Shown here piece by piece: positions 1-13,700 of a DNA stretch of 64,000 bases; positions within the stretch are counted from its first letter, which is position 1; the number at the start of each line of letters is the position of its first letter. A model generated the notes under the pieces. The model saw only the letters and a list, made by a program, of their open reading frames with translations, was not told the origin of the DNA and searched no databases. The stretch is from Myxocyprinus asiaticus (Eukaryota > Chordata > Actinopteri > Cypriniformes > Catostomidae), in NCBI RefSeq assembly GCF_019703515.2, contig NC_059382.1:14487001-14551000 (forward strand). The letters run 5' to 3'. The translations under genes were made by a program, and so were the position numbers.

Positions 1-653
1 TTGGTGACAGTGTTTATGTCTTGCCATCTGTTGCATTTTTTTTGTTGCTTAAGGCCCTTTTTTGCAGGATGATTCCACTAAAGTTTGCTGAGTGTGTTTT
101 TGTGCTGGTACCTTGGCTGGTTTAGGGCCCGTCGTGGACAGCTGTCTCCTGAAGCTTTTCATATTTTTCATATTCTGTGTGGTGGTTAGTTCGCAGATGG
201 TGAAACAAGTTATTTGTCGAGCTGTCTTTAACGGCAACCTATTTCTGACATAGTTTGTAGATTGCCGTCTTTTGAGCAACATCCATCTTTTCAAAGCCAA
301 ACTACCTCCATGTGAGTGTGGACGACCCACATCTAGCAATTAAATCTAACGACGTAGATTGTGAGGTTGGTGGTGTCTGTATTGTGTCACCTGGCGCTGT
401 TTGTTCACTCATTTTTAATTTCAGTCATGTATTTTTAGGCAGCTACGCTAGCTTAACTTGTGGTGCGGTGACCATGTATGCTTGTACTAGCACACTGCAT
501 TCTAATAGGCTACATCACGCAGTGAATGCATGGACTCAAGGCGTTTTTGATTGGTTTTTGCAAAGTGAGTGACATACTGGAAAATGTCAGCTCGCACATC
601 GTTAAAACAACAATTAAGATATTATCGTAGATGATACATATCGCACACCCCTA
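1..653 (-). mobile_element. Decayed hAT transposon, terminal part with BED zinc finger
   Basis: On the - strand, about 290-130 reads as a degenerate BED-type zinc finger: a Cys region, then STNNLFHHLRTNHHTEYEKY, which fits the second half of the finger including the two histidines. It has in-frame stops on both sides, so it is not a working gene. The sequence at 636-653 ends in ...TATCGCACACCCCTA, which in reverse is the typical hAT terminus TAGGGGTGTGCGATA. The 8 bases after it (654-661) would be the target-site copy, but the partner lies outside the window. BED fingers sit at the N-terminus of many hAT transposases, so the element runs leftward out of the window. Confidence 0.6.
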
Positions 654-718
654 CCTCACACGCACACACATCTTTGCTGCCTGCCTCAGGATCATGGGCT
701 AACAAATTTGTGTCTCAG

Positions 719-831
719 ATGGTGCAGACCCTGGCCAGTAATGGCGCTAACTCAATCTGGGAACACTCCCTGCTGGATCCAGCACAGGTTCAGAGTGGGC
801 GCAGGAAACCAAACCCACAAGATAAAGTCCA
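719..831 (+). CDS. git1: git1 exon (Arf-GAP domain, part)
   Basis: Acceptor TGTCTCAG before 719, donor GTAAGT at 832; starts in phase 0 and ends with two bases of a codon. It encodes [20 protein letters not shown] and continues through [12 protein letters not shown], the conserved middle of the GIT Arf-GAP fold. The ATG is an internal methionine, not the start: the family has about 62 residues before it. The following intron is about 14.9 kb and full of transposons. Confidence 0.95.
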
Positions 832-3786
832 GTAAGTCTCATCAATCATTTATGCATCATATACCATTATGTAATGAAAGATTGGTAGTATAAATTTGTA
901 ATATGTGTCTATGCAGTATGCAATTGACATTGTTCTGGAGGAGCTCTGTGAAATAGCATAACAGAGACCTACGTCTGCATTAATTCCGATACATTTAAAA
1001 AATGCATTTTCTTTTTCGAAACACTCTCCGTCCACCAGTGTTAATTTTCACAGCAAATTTTGATTTCATTTTAGTCATAGTCTTTTGACTAAAATGCCAT
1101 TTAGTTTGTCATATTTTAGTCATCTGAATTGTTTTAGTTTTAGTCTACTAAATAGCATAAGATTTTAGTCGACTAAATCTACATTAGATTTAGTCGACTA
1201 AAGTCTAACGGGTTTAGTTAAAGTGTATTTACATGCATTATTGAAGGATTTCTCTAGAATTTCCAAACTCATATACTCCTGGAGGAAACATATATAACCT
1301 GTTATTATGAATGTTTTTAAGGTTTGAACGTGCAATACAGACACAGATTTAACTGTTGTGATATATAACATGTCTTTATCTTAAAATTAAATAAAACCAA
1401 GTCTCAAAGAAACAAGAATATGGCCTTGCTTTTTTACAAAAGACAAGTAATTAGATTTGCATTGCTTATAACAACTTGTATATGACATTCTTCATTCTTT
1501 CAAGCAGAAGTGCAACTGTATTGGCTGTAATGCCATTGCACGTATTACCTGAATATAGAAAATTCAACAGTCCTCTGTTAATAATGAAAACAAGTACCAA
1601 GTAACTCAACACAAGTGAAATACATTTGGATTGTGCTCTTTTCTACAGCTAGCACAGGCAGTGTAACAGTTCTACTTCTCAGACTAATGAAATGAAATAT
1701 TGTAAAGGCAGCAATAGCATTAGTGCATACAAGCATGAATCAAAAACAATAACATAGTGAAACAGCATACCAAAATACTTGTGGGTTATGCTTATTTCTA
1801 TATGAAGAACTAAAAATAATTCACTGTTCACTGTTAATTATTTCATCAGTTCTAATTCTCAAATACATTCAAAGAAAAATTGCATAGGCTATAATGTCAT
1901 CAGAGATTGCAACCTTAGTCAGAAGAAGAAAAAAAATCCTGTCTTCAAATATTGGAAACATATGTCTCAAAGGCTGTCAATAGCAGGAAATGCAACCATT
2001 CTAATTCAACATTCTCAACATTAAAATAACAACTGCTAGGCTACAATGCCATTCATGCATGGAACTGAAAATCAACTCCTCTCTCTCAGCATTGACAATA
2101 GAGGTAAGTATCACATTAAACTAAAAAACAGACCAGTAACTTAGAATGAGATTGTGCAGGTTGTTGCTATAGGAAGTGCTGTCAGTAACAGTTCTGTTTG
2201 GTTCGATTCATTTTAAGGAAAGCACTTCGCACCAATGTGACCCGTGCTCTATTGCGCCAGCCTCTAGTGAGGTCACCTGTGACCCTCTCTGCGAAGGCTT
2301 GAGAAGCTGGCATAGCCAACAGGTCTAAACTAGGTTTTAACTAGGACTGCCACAGTGTACGGTGTTACCGGTTTTACTCGGTATAAGGGACAACACCGGT
2401 GTGAAATTTTATACTGGTGGGGGGAACATTATGAATGGAACTTCCAATATCAATACAATAGCCTAACGAATAGAATAGCCTTAAATAAAGAATAGTTGTC
2501 TGATGAAGAGTTTGCGACCCGTGATAAATGAACCTAAATAACGCATTGAAAGCCTGATGTTCTTTACCAACATATCAAATTACACAGGCAGCAAAGTACG
2601 CGCACAGACAGAAGACTGTCTGGCCTTCAGTGTGTATATATATTATATATATACACACTGGCATCCAAAAGTTTGGAATAATATACAGATTTTGTTGTTT
2701 CGGAAGGAAATTAGTACTTAAATTCACCAAAGTGGCATTCAGCTGATCACAAAGTATAGTCAGGACATTAGTGATGTATTTTACATCAGTATCACTATTT
2801 GAAAAAAGTAATTTTTGATCAAATCTAGACAGGCCCCATTTCCAGCAGCCATCACTCCAACACCTTATCCTTGAGAAATCATGCTAAATTGCTAATTTGG
2901 TACTAGAAATTCACTTGCCATTATTTCAAACACAGTTGAAAGCTATTTGGTTTGTTAATGAAGCTTAACATTGTGTTTGTTTTTGAGTTGCCACAGTGTG
3001 CAATATACTGGCATGTCTTAAGGTCAATATTAGGTCCAAAATGGCAAAAAAGAAACAGCTTTCTCTAGAAACTCGTCAGTCAATCATTGTTTTGAGGAAT
3101 GAAGGTTATACAATGCTTAAAATTGCCAAAAAACTGAAGATTTCATACAAAGGTGTACACTACAGTCTTCAAAGACAAAGGACAACTGGCTCTAACAAGG
3201 ACAGAAAGAGATGTGGCAGGCCAGATGTACAACTAAACAAGAGGATAAGTACATAAGAGTCTCTAGTTTGAGAAATAGACACCTCACATGTCCTCAGCTG
3301 ACAGCTTCATTGAATTCTACCCGCTCAACACCAGTTTCATGTACAGCAGTAAAGAGAAGACTCAGGGGTGCAGGCCTTATGGGAATAATTACACAGAAAA
3401 AGCCACTTTTAAAACAGAAAAACAAAAAGAAAAGGTTAGAGTGGGAAAGAAACACAGACATTGGACAACAGATAACTATGGATCTTAACCCCATTGAGCT
3501 TTTGTGGGATCAGCTAGACTGTAAGGTGCGTGAGAAGTGCCCGACAAGACAGCCACATCTATGGCAAGTGCTACAGGAAGTGTGGATTTTTTTATGAGAA
3601 CTTTTTGAAGTATTTTAAGAAGTTCTGAACATATTTTTCAAATTGTAATAGTAATTTTTCATGTTATTAATGTCCTGACTGTACATTGTGATCAGTTGAA
3701 TGCCACTTTGGTGAATAAAAGTACCAATTTCTTTCCATAAGAGCAAAATCTGTACATTATTCCAAACTTTTGGCCACCAATGTGAG

Positions 3787-3837
<51 letters not shown>

Positions 3838-4675
3838 CACACATACATACCTACACAGGTTCGTTACCAAAGAGATGTTGCCCTTCACAACTGTTGTAAA
3901 GCCATCTTTCAAAAAGATGAACAACACACATTTTAATTGCACTTAATTTTTTCCAGTTTCATTTGAATTTTTAGTTGAAATAAATAAAAAATAAAGTTCA
4001 AAGTTTGAAATCAAGGTGTCTTGCGTTATTGTGTAGGCTTAACCCTAACCCTGCTTAACGAAAATTACCCCATAGTACCACCTAGCGTCCAACCAGTGGT
4101 AATTCCGGTGTTAGTCGTTTTTTTTACGTCAACACGGCACCGGTGTGAAAATTATTATATCGTGGCAAGTCTAGTTTTAACCTGTGATAAAAAGTGTCAC
4201 TCTTTGCCAGCTGAAAGTCTTCTCCTGTGTCATCAGTGATGGGTTGTTGTGAAAGCTCTTCCTTATACTTTCTGATCTGCTGCCTCATGCTGGTTGTTGA
4301 GGTCCTTTGTCTAGGCCTTCTGCAGCATTTTGAAAGAAACCGAAAGACTGGCCGCTTTGATAAGGATGGTGCTGCTTCTGGTTCCTCAATATTCTCCTCT
4401 TCTGCATCATCTTCAGATTGATCCTCATGTTGTGTGTGTGTGTGGCAAAGTAAATTTTTTGACCACATACTCCTTTGCCTTTTTCAGCAGTTCCTGAATA
4501 TTGTCATCAGCTACATCAACAAGGGTTTCACAGACAGTAGGGTTGACCAAGCAGGCAGCTGCTGAAGGTGGCGAGAACCTTTCATTGGTTGGATCCAAGA
4601 GCCAAGCAAAACGCTGGTTCACACTTCCTTTCATAGTAGTGGTGCACCGATCAGGAAATTTGAGGCTGATACCGT

Positions 4676-4708
<33 letters not shown>

Positions 4709-7700
4709 GCCCTTTGCCACACTTTTGCAAGTTATATTGTGCAGTTATATATTTATGCCCCACACAGTTAAATTACGGTAGCACTTAACAACATTACTAT
4801 AGTTAACATGATCTAATGAACTTAATGTTAGTGACAACATATACCATTACATTTTTAAAATCAAAAGTTGTGTTAGTTATCATTAATGCACTATGAACTA
4901 ACAATGAACAACTGTAATTTTATTAACTAACATTATAATTAATAAAGGCTGTAAAATATATTGTTCATTGTTTGTTCATGATACTAACTAATGTTAACGA
5001 AAGGAATCTTTTTATAAAGTTACCAAAATTACATTAAAATTACATTAATTGAATTGCTAACATTGGTTTGGAAACAGTTATGACTAGTTCTGTTGTTAAT
5101 ATCAAAAGGTCACTGTGACATATTGGTAAGCAGTAAAAACCATGAGAGCATCACACACAGCAGAGATATGTTCAAAAATAAGAAACATATATCCATAACA
5201 AGCTCTAAAACTGCTCCTGTGAGAAGTCTTTAATACTTATTTGTTTACTGTCTTTACTGTCAAAATGTGTCTATCACTCAACACAACGTCTGATTGTTAC
5301 AACTCACGTTACATCACATATACTCAGATTTGTATTTGCATGTTTATTTGTTGTTAAATTTGTTTTAATACCCATTTGCAGTCCCTTTATCCTCTCCGTG
5401 CTCACAGTGCAGCGAGTCAGAATTACTACCGCAATGACTCTAGAAAATGGGCAACTTAATATGTATAATTCTTACACATTTGTAAAAACAAACCTGCATA
5501 TTGATCTGAATAACAGCATGTCTGAAAGTTTAAATTTGTGAATACTTAGAACTGCCAACAATTCACCACAATTCAGAGTCCACACTGTGCATCAAGGGCT
5601 GAGAAAGCACTCATTCATTTGAGTAGCAGTATGTGTGATTCACTGCGTGCTGCAAAAAAGATTGGCCCTGATTCACCGACTTAAGACGAAGATCGGCCAA
5701 TTAAGATCGGTGGCCAATCGATCGGTGCACCCCTAGTAGCTAGTGTTCTGTTCAAAGTCAGCAAGGTGGCTGAGCAGGTCAAAGAGGGCAGGGACTAGGG
5801 CTGGACGATATATTGAATATTAAATCAAATCAAATCACTTTATTGTCACACAGCCATATACACAAGTGCAATGGTGTGTGAAATTCTTGGGTATAATAAT
5901 ATAACAATATAATTTTGCTGACGATGTAAAATTTACCAATATCATGAATATCGCAATGATTTTAATGTGTTTTAAGTTTCATAAAGAGTGCATCAGTAGA
6001 CTAATTTCACGATCCTTCAGGGCTGCACAATCAATCAAAATAACATAAAAATGGTGAGTTGGTCATGTGATTAGTAATCCACAAAAGGCTGTGATTTAAA
6101 GACAGATAAACACTGTCTGTGTGTGATTCAGAATAAACTGGTGATGCGCTGATCTGTGTGCATGTGCATGGTGGCGCTCTCAGATCAGTTCACGTGAATT
6201 TTGAAATCAAAGTAATGCAGGTTCAAGCATTCGCGCAATTCCAAACATTAGTAACCACAACAAGATATTATACAAATCTACAAACGCGGCATTGTATAAC
6301 AGGAGGAGTTTACAGTGTTTCAGGAAGTGCGGAACATTGTAAACTCAAATACACACTGCCTTTTCTGTCAAATTAAAAGCTCCTTGTGAAGTTGCAGTAA
6401 ATACTGCAGCAATTTCGGTGCCAAAATAAAAGCCCCATGTGAAGATGAAGTAAACAGGACAGAAATATATTACTTTTGTATAAAGCAAATCTAATAATAA
6501 GAATAATAATGATAATTCAGCATTATATTATAATAACCTGACGTGTCCCACAGTAATAATTTAGTTTTATGTAATGTTCAACTGGGGTTTCAAATATAAG
6601 TCAGTGAAGTTGCTTTGCACTCCTTGTTCATTCACAAAAATGTATTGGTAAAAACATTTGAAGGTAAATAATGCTTTTTATTAAGCTAATATATATAATT
6701 TAAATGAAATATAAATATAAAGTGCATATCAATGAAAATGATTGAATTTCATTCTCCCTTGTGTTTATTTAATGAAAAACTAATTATTTTTAAACAGATT
6801 TTCACTTAATGTCTTTAAAATATTGAGTCTACTTGGCTACAGTGGCTGTTTGGATGAAATGATGGTCCCTCTAGTCCTCTAAAAACAAAAACAGCTTTTA
6901 AGCCATTTTAGAGCAAATACATAATTATCGAGATACATATTGAATATCGTAAATAGGCTGAAAAATATCGAGATATAATTTTAAGACATATCACCCAGCC
7001 CTAGCAGGGACCACCCGGTACATGGACATGTTGTCACTCTGGAGGGTTTTAGTATGTTCCGCAAAAGGCAGCAGTAGGTCATGCAATGACGTAAGCTTTT
7101 GCCACTCACTACGGAGCAAGCTGTCCATCCCATGTCATTTGCGATTTAGCAGACTGAGTCTTTCACTTTGAGGAGTCGTGCAACCATGTTGTATGTGTTT
7201 GACCAGCGTGTGAGGCAGTCATTTACAACAATAAGTCCACACTGGTCCGATATCCTCTGCGTAGCAACGAAGGACTTGCGAAAGAGCTTTACCACTGACC
7301 TTGCTTTATCAAGGATTCTCTTGACACATGCCTCCTCCTGCACCATGTGGACCACAAGTTGTAAGGTATGCACCACACATGGTGTCCAGTCCATGTTGAT
7401 ATGATGGTACCTAACAAGAGGAACACAATCAAATAAGCATAAACTATAGAAAAGGTTTTATTTTAACCCTCAAAATCTAATTGATGGAAATATTTTTACA
7501 TGGGATTACAAATACAGTGGAAAAAACAATGATACACCACTAGAGCAGATAGTCCCAACATCAGTCTGCTTTTCATGTGATCATTGACTGTCATGTAAAA
7601 TAATAATAACATAAATAAAAATGGCTCAATGCTGGTCATCAATTTACCGTCTCCATCATTAGAACAAAGTCCTCATCTTCAAACGTTATGACTAGTAATC

Positions 7701-10700
7701 CTGTGCACCCAATCCATTTAGCTGTGGCCTCCTCCTTGGTCTGCTGTTCTTTAGAGTCACTTTTGTGCTTTGAAGCACTTAGAAGAGCTGTTGAAATATT
7801 CTGCTGGGATGCACTAGCTTTATTTGCACTCAGTGGCCCATCCTTGTCATTGGAGGTCTTCTGTACCTGTGAGGTTGAATAAGAAAACAAAAACAAAAAA
7901 CAAAAACAAATCAAGTTCTTCTGATTTTTCTTTCTCTCACTCATACACACGCGCACATATAGTTCCAAGTTGTCTCTATACTACATTTCTGCTCCTTTCT
8001 CCCATCATATGTCTCACATTAAGTGTACTACATTTCTTCAAATGTGCATTCTTTTTGTTACACATTTGTTTCAATGTTAGGACAGTGAAACTTTACATTT
8101 ATTATCTTTAGCATGTCAATCTTTTAATTTACGATCTAAGATAAGCAACTCTGGGTCACTTCTCTAATCAGTACAGGACAGCTATGGTTTCTTTTGGCTC
8201 GTGTTGTATTTAAAGTTTAGCGGAAACACACCAGCTCGGGTTAGCTGATAAAATACAGTTGAAGTCAGAAGTTTACATACACCTTAGCCAAATACATTTA
8301 AACTCCGTTTTTCACAATTCCTGACATTTAATCATAGAAAACATTCCGTCTTAGGTCATTTAGGATCACTACTTTTTTTTTAAGAATGTAAAATGTCAGA
8401 ATAATAGTAGAGAGCATGATTTATTTCAGCTTTTCCTTCTTTCATCACATTCCCAGTGGGTCAGAAGTTTACATATGCTTTGTTAGTATTTGGTAGCATT
8501 GCCTTTAAATTGTTTAACATGGGTCAAACGTTTTTGGTAGCCTTCCACAAGCTTCTCACAATTGCTGGAATTTTGGCCTATTCCTCCAGACAGAACTTGT
8601 GTAACTGTGTTAGGTTTGTAGGCCTCCTTGCTCGCACATGCTTTTTCAGTTCTGCCCACAAATTTTCTATCGATTGAAGTCAGGGCTAAGTGATGGGCAC
8701 TCCAGTACCTTGACTTTGTTGTCCTCAAGCCATTTTGCCACAACTTTGGATGTATACTTTGGGTCATTGTCCATTTGGAAGACCCATTTGTGACCAAGCT
8801 TTAACTTCCTGGCTGATGTCTGAAATGTTGCTTCAATGTATCCACATAATTTTCCTTCCTCATGATGCTATCTATTTTGTGAAGTCCACCAGACCCACAA
8901 CATGATGCTCCCACCCCCATGCTTCATGGTTGGGATGGTTTTCTTCGGCTTGTAAGCCTCACCCTTTTTCCTCCAAACATAACAATGGTCATTATGGTAA
9001 AACAGTTAAATTTTTGTTTCATTAGACCAGAGGACATTTCTCCAAAAAGTAAGATCTTTGTCCCCATGTGTGCTTGCAAACTGTAGTCTGGCTTTTTTAT
9101 GGCAGTTTTGGAGCAGTGGCTTCTTCCTTGCAGAGCAGCCTTTCAGGTTATGTTGATATAGGACTCGTTTTACTGTGGATATAGATACTTGTCTACCTGT
9201 TTCCTCCAGCATCTTCACAAGATCCTTTGCTGTTGTTCAGGCATTGATTTGCACTTTTCACACCAAATTACGTTCATCTCTAGGAGACAGAATGTGTCTC
9301 CTTCCTGAGCGGTATGATGGCTGCGTGGTCCCATGGTGTTTATACTTAAGTACTATTGTTTGTACAGATGAAAGTGGTACCTTCAGGCATTTGGAAATTG
9401 CTCCCAAGGATGAACCAGTCTTGTGGAGGTCCACAATTTCTTTTCTGAGGTCTTGGCTGATTTCTTCTGATTTTCCCATGATGTCACAAAGAGGCACTGA
9501 GTTTGAAGGTAGGCCTTAAAATACATCCACAGGTACACCTCCAATTTAGTACACCTCCTATCAGAAGCTAATTGTCTAAAGGCTTGACATCATTTTCTGG
9601 AATTTTCCGAGCTGCTTAAAGGCACAGTTAACTTAGTGTATGTAAACTTCTGACCCACTGGAATTTTTAAATAGTCAATTAAAAGTGAAACAATCAGTCT
9701 GTAAACAATTGTTGGAAAAATTACTCGTGCCATGCACAAAGTAGATGTCCTAAACGACTTAAATCTGTGGATTGGTTAAAAAATTAGTTTTAATGACTTA
9801 AACCCAAGTGTATGTAAATTTCTGACTTCAACTGTAACGTTAGCTTTAAAAAAAAAAAAATAAATATTAAGTGTGCTTAACTTTGCATGAATTTCGGGAT
9901 GACTCGTCTGCAAATGTCGCTTCAAGTTCGTTGTGTTTTTTCCGGTGATTTTTGCTCCACACGGATTACAAAGGGTCTTGTTTTCCTTGACATCAAATGT
10001 GAAATTTATCCATATGTCTGCTCTTCTCTTTCGCCCAAATGTATGTAGTTGACGTCCCGCCGGGTAGATCAGTACGTTACTATTGAATTGTGTGCATCTA
10101 ACCTCCCTACCACACAAAGAGGTTAGTTCTGATTGGATCTCTTCCCAAATCGTCCCTCTAACATTTTCATCTAGTTTTTATTCATTGACAAAAATGTCAA
10201 TAGATTTTCGTCATAGATTTTGTCATCATAAATTAGTTTTTATTTAGTTATCTTTTTCATCAGTGAAAAAATTTAATTGGCGAAAACTATGACAAATTAT
10301 TTGTCAACGAAATTAACACTGCCGTCCAGACTACTGATTTTAAGCGTTTTCCAAAAGTTGCTCATCCATACTGAAACGTATGAAAACATATTAATCCCCT
10401 TTCCGTGCATGCGAAAAATTGCTGTTGTATGTACTGTCTGAAACGCAATTGTCCTTGTGTTCCGTTGCCCAACACCAATTCTGAGTAAACTTCCTTTTGA
10501 AGGAATGCAATGTTACGGTTGTACAAAGTAACATTTATCTTTAACAACGCTATCAATGTGAATATCAGGCACAAAAGTGTCGCTACAACATGAGATGCCA
10601 CTTTGATTGTTTTGGTTGAATGGATCACATGACTGCATCATATGACAACAAATATGTCATCGTTTTCAGATATATCTGTTTTCCTAGTCTACACTACAAT

Positions 10701-13700
10701 GCGAAGACGGCATTTTCAAATTTATCCACTTGGGAGAGCGTTTTCGAAAAGCTCCGTTTTCGCTGACAAAAATGCAGTCTCAGTGTGGACGGAAGGCCAA
10801 ATAGTAGAAAAACAGATGCGTTTTCAAACGAAAATGTATTAATGTGGACGTGGCCTGAAAGGCAGGAAGGCAAACGTCTGAGATTTTTGAGATTTATTTA
10901 AAATGCAGTGATTGAAAAATAATTAGTTGGAGCTGTGATGCTTTTGGAGCGTTGAGTCACGGTGCTCGCATGGGTGACAAAGATTCGAGTCTGGCCTTAT
11001 TTTTTGCTTTTTGCATTATTTTTATAGCATTTTTATTATTTTTCATTTTATTATTCTATTAAACAATTTCATTATTTTTAATCATTTAATAATTTTTTAC
11101 ATTTATATAAACATTTAATAATATAAAAACAGATTCAGATTTTTCAAAACTAAAACTGTGTATGCACTTCTGCCTTCCCTGGCCCCTACATCTTGACCCA
11201 GAGCTGCATATGGAGGGAGATCCCATCAAGGTAGTTAAAGAACTTAAATTCCAAGGTCTTGTGTGTGAGACAGTAAATTAAATTATATCCCACAAATGAA
11301 AGCCTTGAGGAAAATGTTTAAAACAATGGATATTTTAAAAGTTCTGGCAAAAACAAAATGGAGTGCGGATTCCACTGTTCTCTTATGCCTCTATAGAGTA
11401 TATATAGTTAGATCCCGACTGGATTACGGGAGCATTGTGTATGGCTTGGCAAGGAAATCTTATACACGGACACTAGATACGATACATCATCAGGGAAAAC
11501 GTCTGCCGTTAAGAGCTTTCAGGACCACCCCTGTTCAAAGTCTCTATAAAGAAGCCAGGGAACGCTCTGTCCAGAACAGGCGTCTGAAACTGGCCCTACA
11601 GTATGCGGTTAAACTCTTGGCAAACCAAAATAACTAAGCCTACTTGCCAGTATTCCAACCAGAACGTCTTTATTTATATGAAGCTAGACCTAAGTATATC
11701 ATACCTTTTGGTATATGGATTAAACCATTTTTAGAGAATATGAAAACCAATCTAGACAATTTAAGACATTTTCATTTTTGCCCTATTCCTCCCTGGGCTC
11801 TGAAAAAAATCAACCATTATCTTGACTTTGACTCAACATAAAAAGACAGGAACGCATCCAAATGAATACCAGCAGCAATTTTTAGAGTTAAGGTGTAGTC
11901 TCCCACTTCGTGGAACCGTATTCACGATGGATCAAAAACAGATAACTGTGTATCGGCAGCAGGAGTGATAGGAGATCAGCACTACGGCATTCGAATCCCA
12001 GGTCAAAGCTCCATCTTTACTGCTGAGGCTCGAGCGCTGCTCCTAGCCCTGGAAAATATAGAGAAGTGTCAAGAATGGAATTTCTTAATCGACACAGACT
12101 CCAAGTCTTGCCTCCAAGTGCTCAAATCCATAAAGACTGATCACCCCATAATTGTAAACATTTTATCCAAAGTAGCTCTATTACAGAAGAAAAACTTCTG
12201 TATCCTCTTCTGCTTGGTCCTGGGACATATTGGTTTGGTTGACAACAAGAGTGCAGACATGGCCGCTAAGGAGGCTCTTAACCTGGAAATCTCTGAATGT
12301 CAAATGCCACCCTCCAACCTTAGATCATTTATAAGCACATATATCTAATAAGTGGCAGACGGAATGGGATGAATGCAACAATAACAAGCTACAGTTGGGG
12401 TCAGAAGTTTACATACACTTTGGTTGAAGTCATTAAAAAAAAAATTTAACCACTACACAGATTTTATATTAGCAAACTATAGATTTGGCAAGTCATTTAG
12501 GACATGTACTTTGTGCATGACACAATTTTTCCAACAATTGTTTACAGACAGATTATTTCACTTTTAATTGACAGTATCTCAATTGCAGTGGGTCAGAAGT
12601 TTACATACACAAGTTAACTGTGCCTTTAAGCAACTTGGAAAATTCCAGAAAATGATATCAAGTCTTTAGGCAATTAGCTTCTGATAGGCTAATTGGAGTC
12701 AATTGGAGGTGTACCTGTGGATGTATTTTAAGGCCTGCCTTCAAACTCAGTGCCTCTTTGCTTGACATCATGGGAACATCAAAATCAATCAGCCAAACTC
12801 AGAAAAAATATTGTGGACCTCCACAAGTCTGGTTCATCCTTGGGAGCAATTTCCAAATGCCTGAAGGTACCACATTCATCTGTACAAACAATAGTACGCA
12901 AGTATAAACACCATGGGACCATGCAGCCATCATACTGCACAGGAAGAAGATGCATTCTGTCTCCTAGAGATGAACGTAGTTTGGTGTGAAAAGTGCAAAT
13001 CAATCCCAGAACAACAGCAAAGGACCCTGTGAAGATGCTGGAGGACACAGGTAGACAAGTATCTATATTGATATAAAATGAAAGGCTGCTCAGCAAGGAA
13101 GAAGCCACTGCTCCAAGACAGCCATAAAAAAGCCAGACTACAGTTTGCAAGTGCGGGACAAAGATCTTTTTGGAGAAATGTCCTCTGGTCTGATGAAACA
13201 AAAAAATTGAACTCTTTGGCCATAATGACCATCATTATGTTTGGAGGAAAAAGGGTGAGGCTTGCAAGCCGAAGAACACCATCCCAACTGTGAAGCATGG
13301 GGGTGGCAGCATTATACTGCAGGAGGTACTGGTGCACTTCACAAAATAGATGGCATCACGAGGAAGGAAAATTGTGGATATGTCGAAGCAACATCTCAAG
13401 ACATCATTCAGGAAGTTAAAGCTCTGTCGCAAATGGGTCTTCCAAATGGACAATGTCCCCAAGCATACCTCCAAAGTTGTAGCAAAATGGCTTAAGGACA
13501 ACAAAGTCAAGGTATTGGAGTGCCCATCACAAAGCCCTGACCCCAATCTGATAGAAAATATGTGGGCAAAACTGAAAAAGCGTGTGCCAGCAAGGAGGCC
13601 AACAAACCTGACCCAGTTACACCAGTTCTGTCTGGAGGAATGGGCCAAAATTCCAGCAACTTATTGTGAGAAGCTTGTTGAAGGTATATGTACTGTATAT

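Larger units (their letters stand above)
2342..4173. mobile_element. hAT-type MITE with perfect 8-bp TSD
   Basis: Left end TAGGACTGCCACAGTG and right end ...CGTGGCAAGTCTA are inverted relatives. They are flanked by an identical 8-bp duplication, GTTTTAAC, at 2334-2341 and 4174-4181. CACCGGTGT motifs lie inside both arms. A deleted Tc1 element (2654-3784) splits it. It carries no hAT coding sequence, so it must have moved with another element's transposase. Confidence 0.85.
4124..10117 (-). pseudogene. hAT transposase remnants, broken by insertions
   Basis: BED finger at 10117-9850 with [18 protein letters not shown] and [13 protein letters not shown] (C-x2-C and H-x4-H pattern). Segment 7394-7146 begins [16 protein letters not shown], with [16 protein letters not shown], the T-R-W-S/N-S-T-Y block found in hAT transposases. 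4763-4430 has [19 protein letters not shown] and [13 protein letters not shown]; 4420-4190 has [19 protein letters not shown], resembling the C-terminal hAT dimerisation region. The pieces lie in order but are separated by a Tc1 element and three MITEs, with shifted frames. No intact catalytic domain can be read. Confidence 0.75.
1036..10321 (-). mobile_element. 9.3-kb hAT transposon with nested insertions
   Basis: The ends are inverted repeats: CAGTGTTAATTT at 1036 and its complement AAATTAACACTG ending at 10321. They are flanked by an 8-bp target duplication, CCGTCCAC (1028-1035) and CCGTCCAG (10322-10329), 7 of 8 matching. Subterminal copies of TTTAGTCGACTAAA lie near 1160-1205. Transposase pieces read on the - strand in the expected order: BED finger (~10060-9870), acidic spacer (~7870-7640), dimerisation/catalytic region (7394-7020, then 5787-5740 and 4636-4430) and the C-terminal region (~4420-4190). 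Removing the insertions leaves roughly 3.5 kb, a normal hAT size. Stops, frameshifts and four insertions make it inactive. Confidence 0.85.
964..10857. mobile_element. Outer MITE split by a hAT insertion
   Basis: The left arm around 965-1035 (AGACCTACGTCTGCATTAAT, then TGCATTTTC) matches in reverse complement the right arm ending near 10857 (ATTAATGTGGACGTGGCCT preceded by GCGTTTTCAAACG). Together with 10322-10857 the two flanks make a short non-coding element of about 0.6 kb with terminal inverted repeats; the 9.3-kb hAT sits inside it. I did not find a clear target-site duplication, so exact ends are approximate. Confidence 0.55.

Noticed and set aside
1..718. Possible first git1 coding exons (Arf-GAP zinc finger)
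   Set aside because: No frame shows the C-x2-C...C-x2-C pattern followed by VHRSLG; the region is a hAT end. The exons must be upstream of the window.
3615..3848. 77-codon frame with Ile-Tyr run
   Set aside because: Translation of the (TA)n tract and a Tc1 end.
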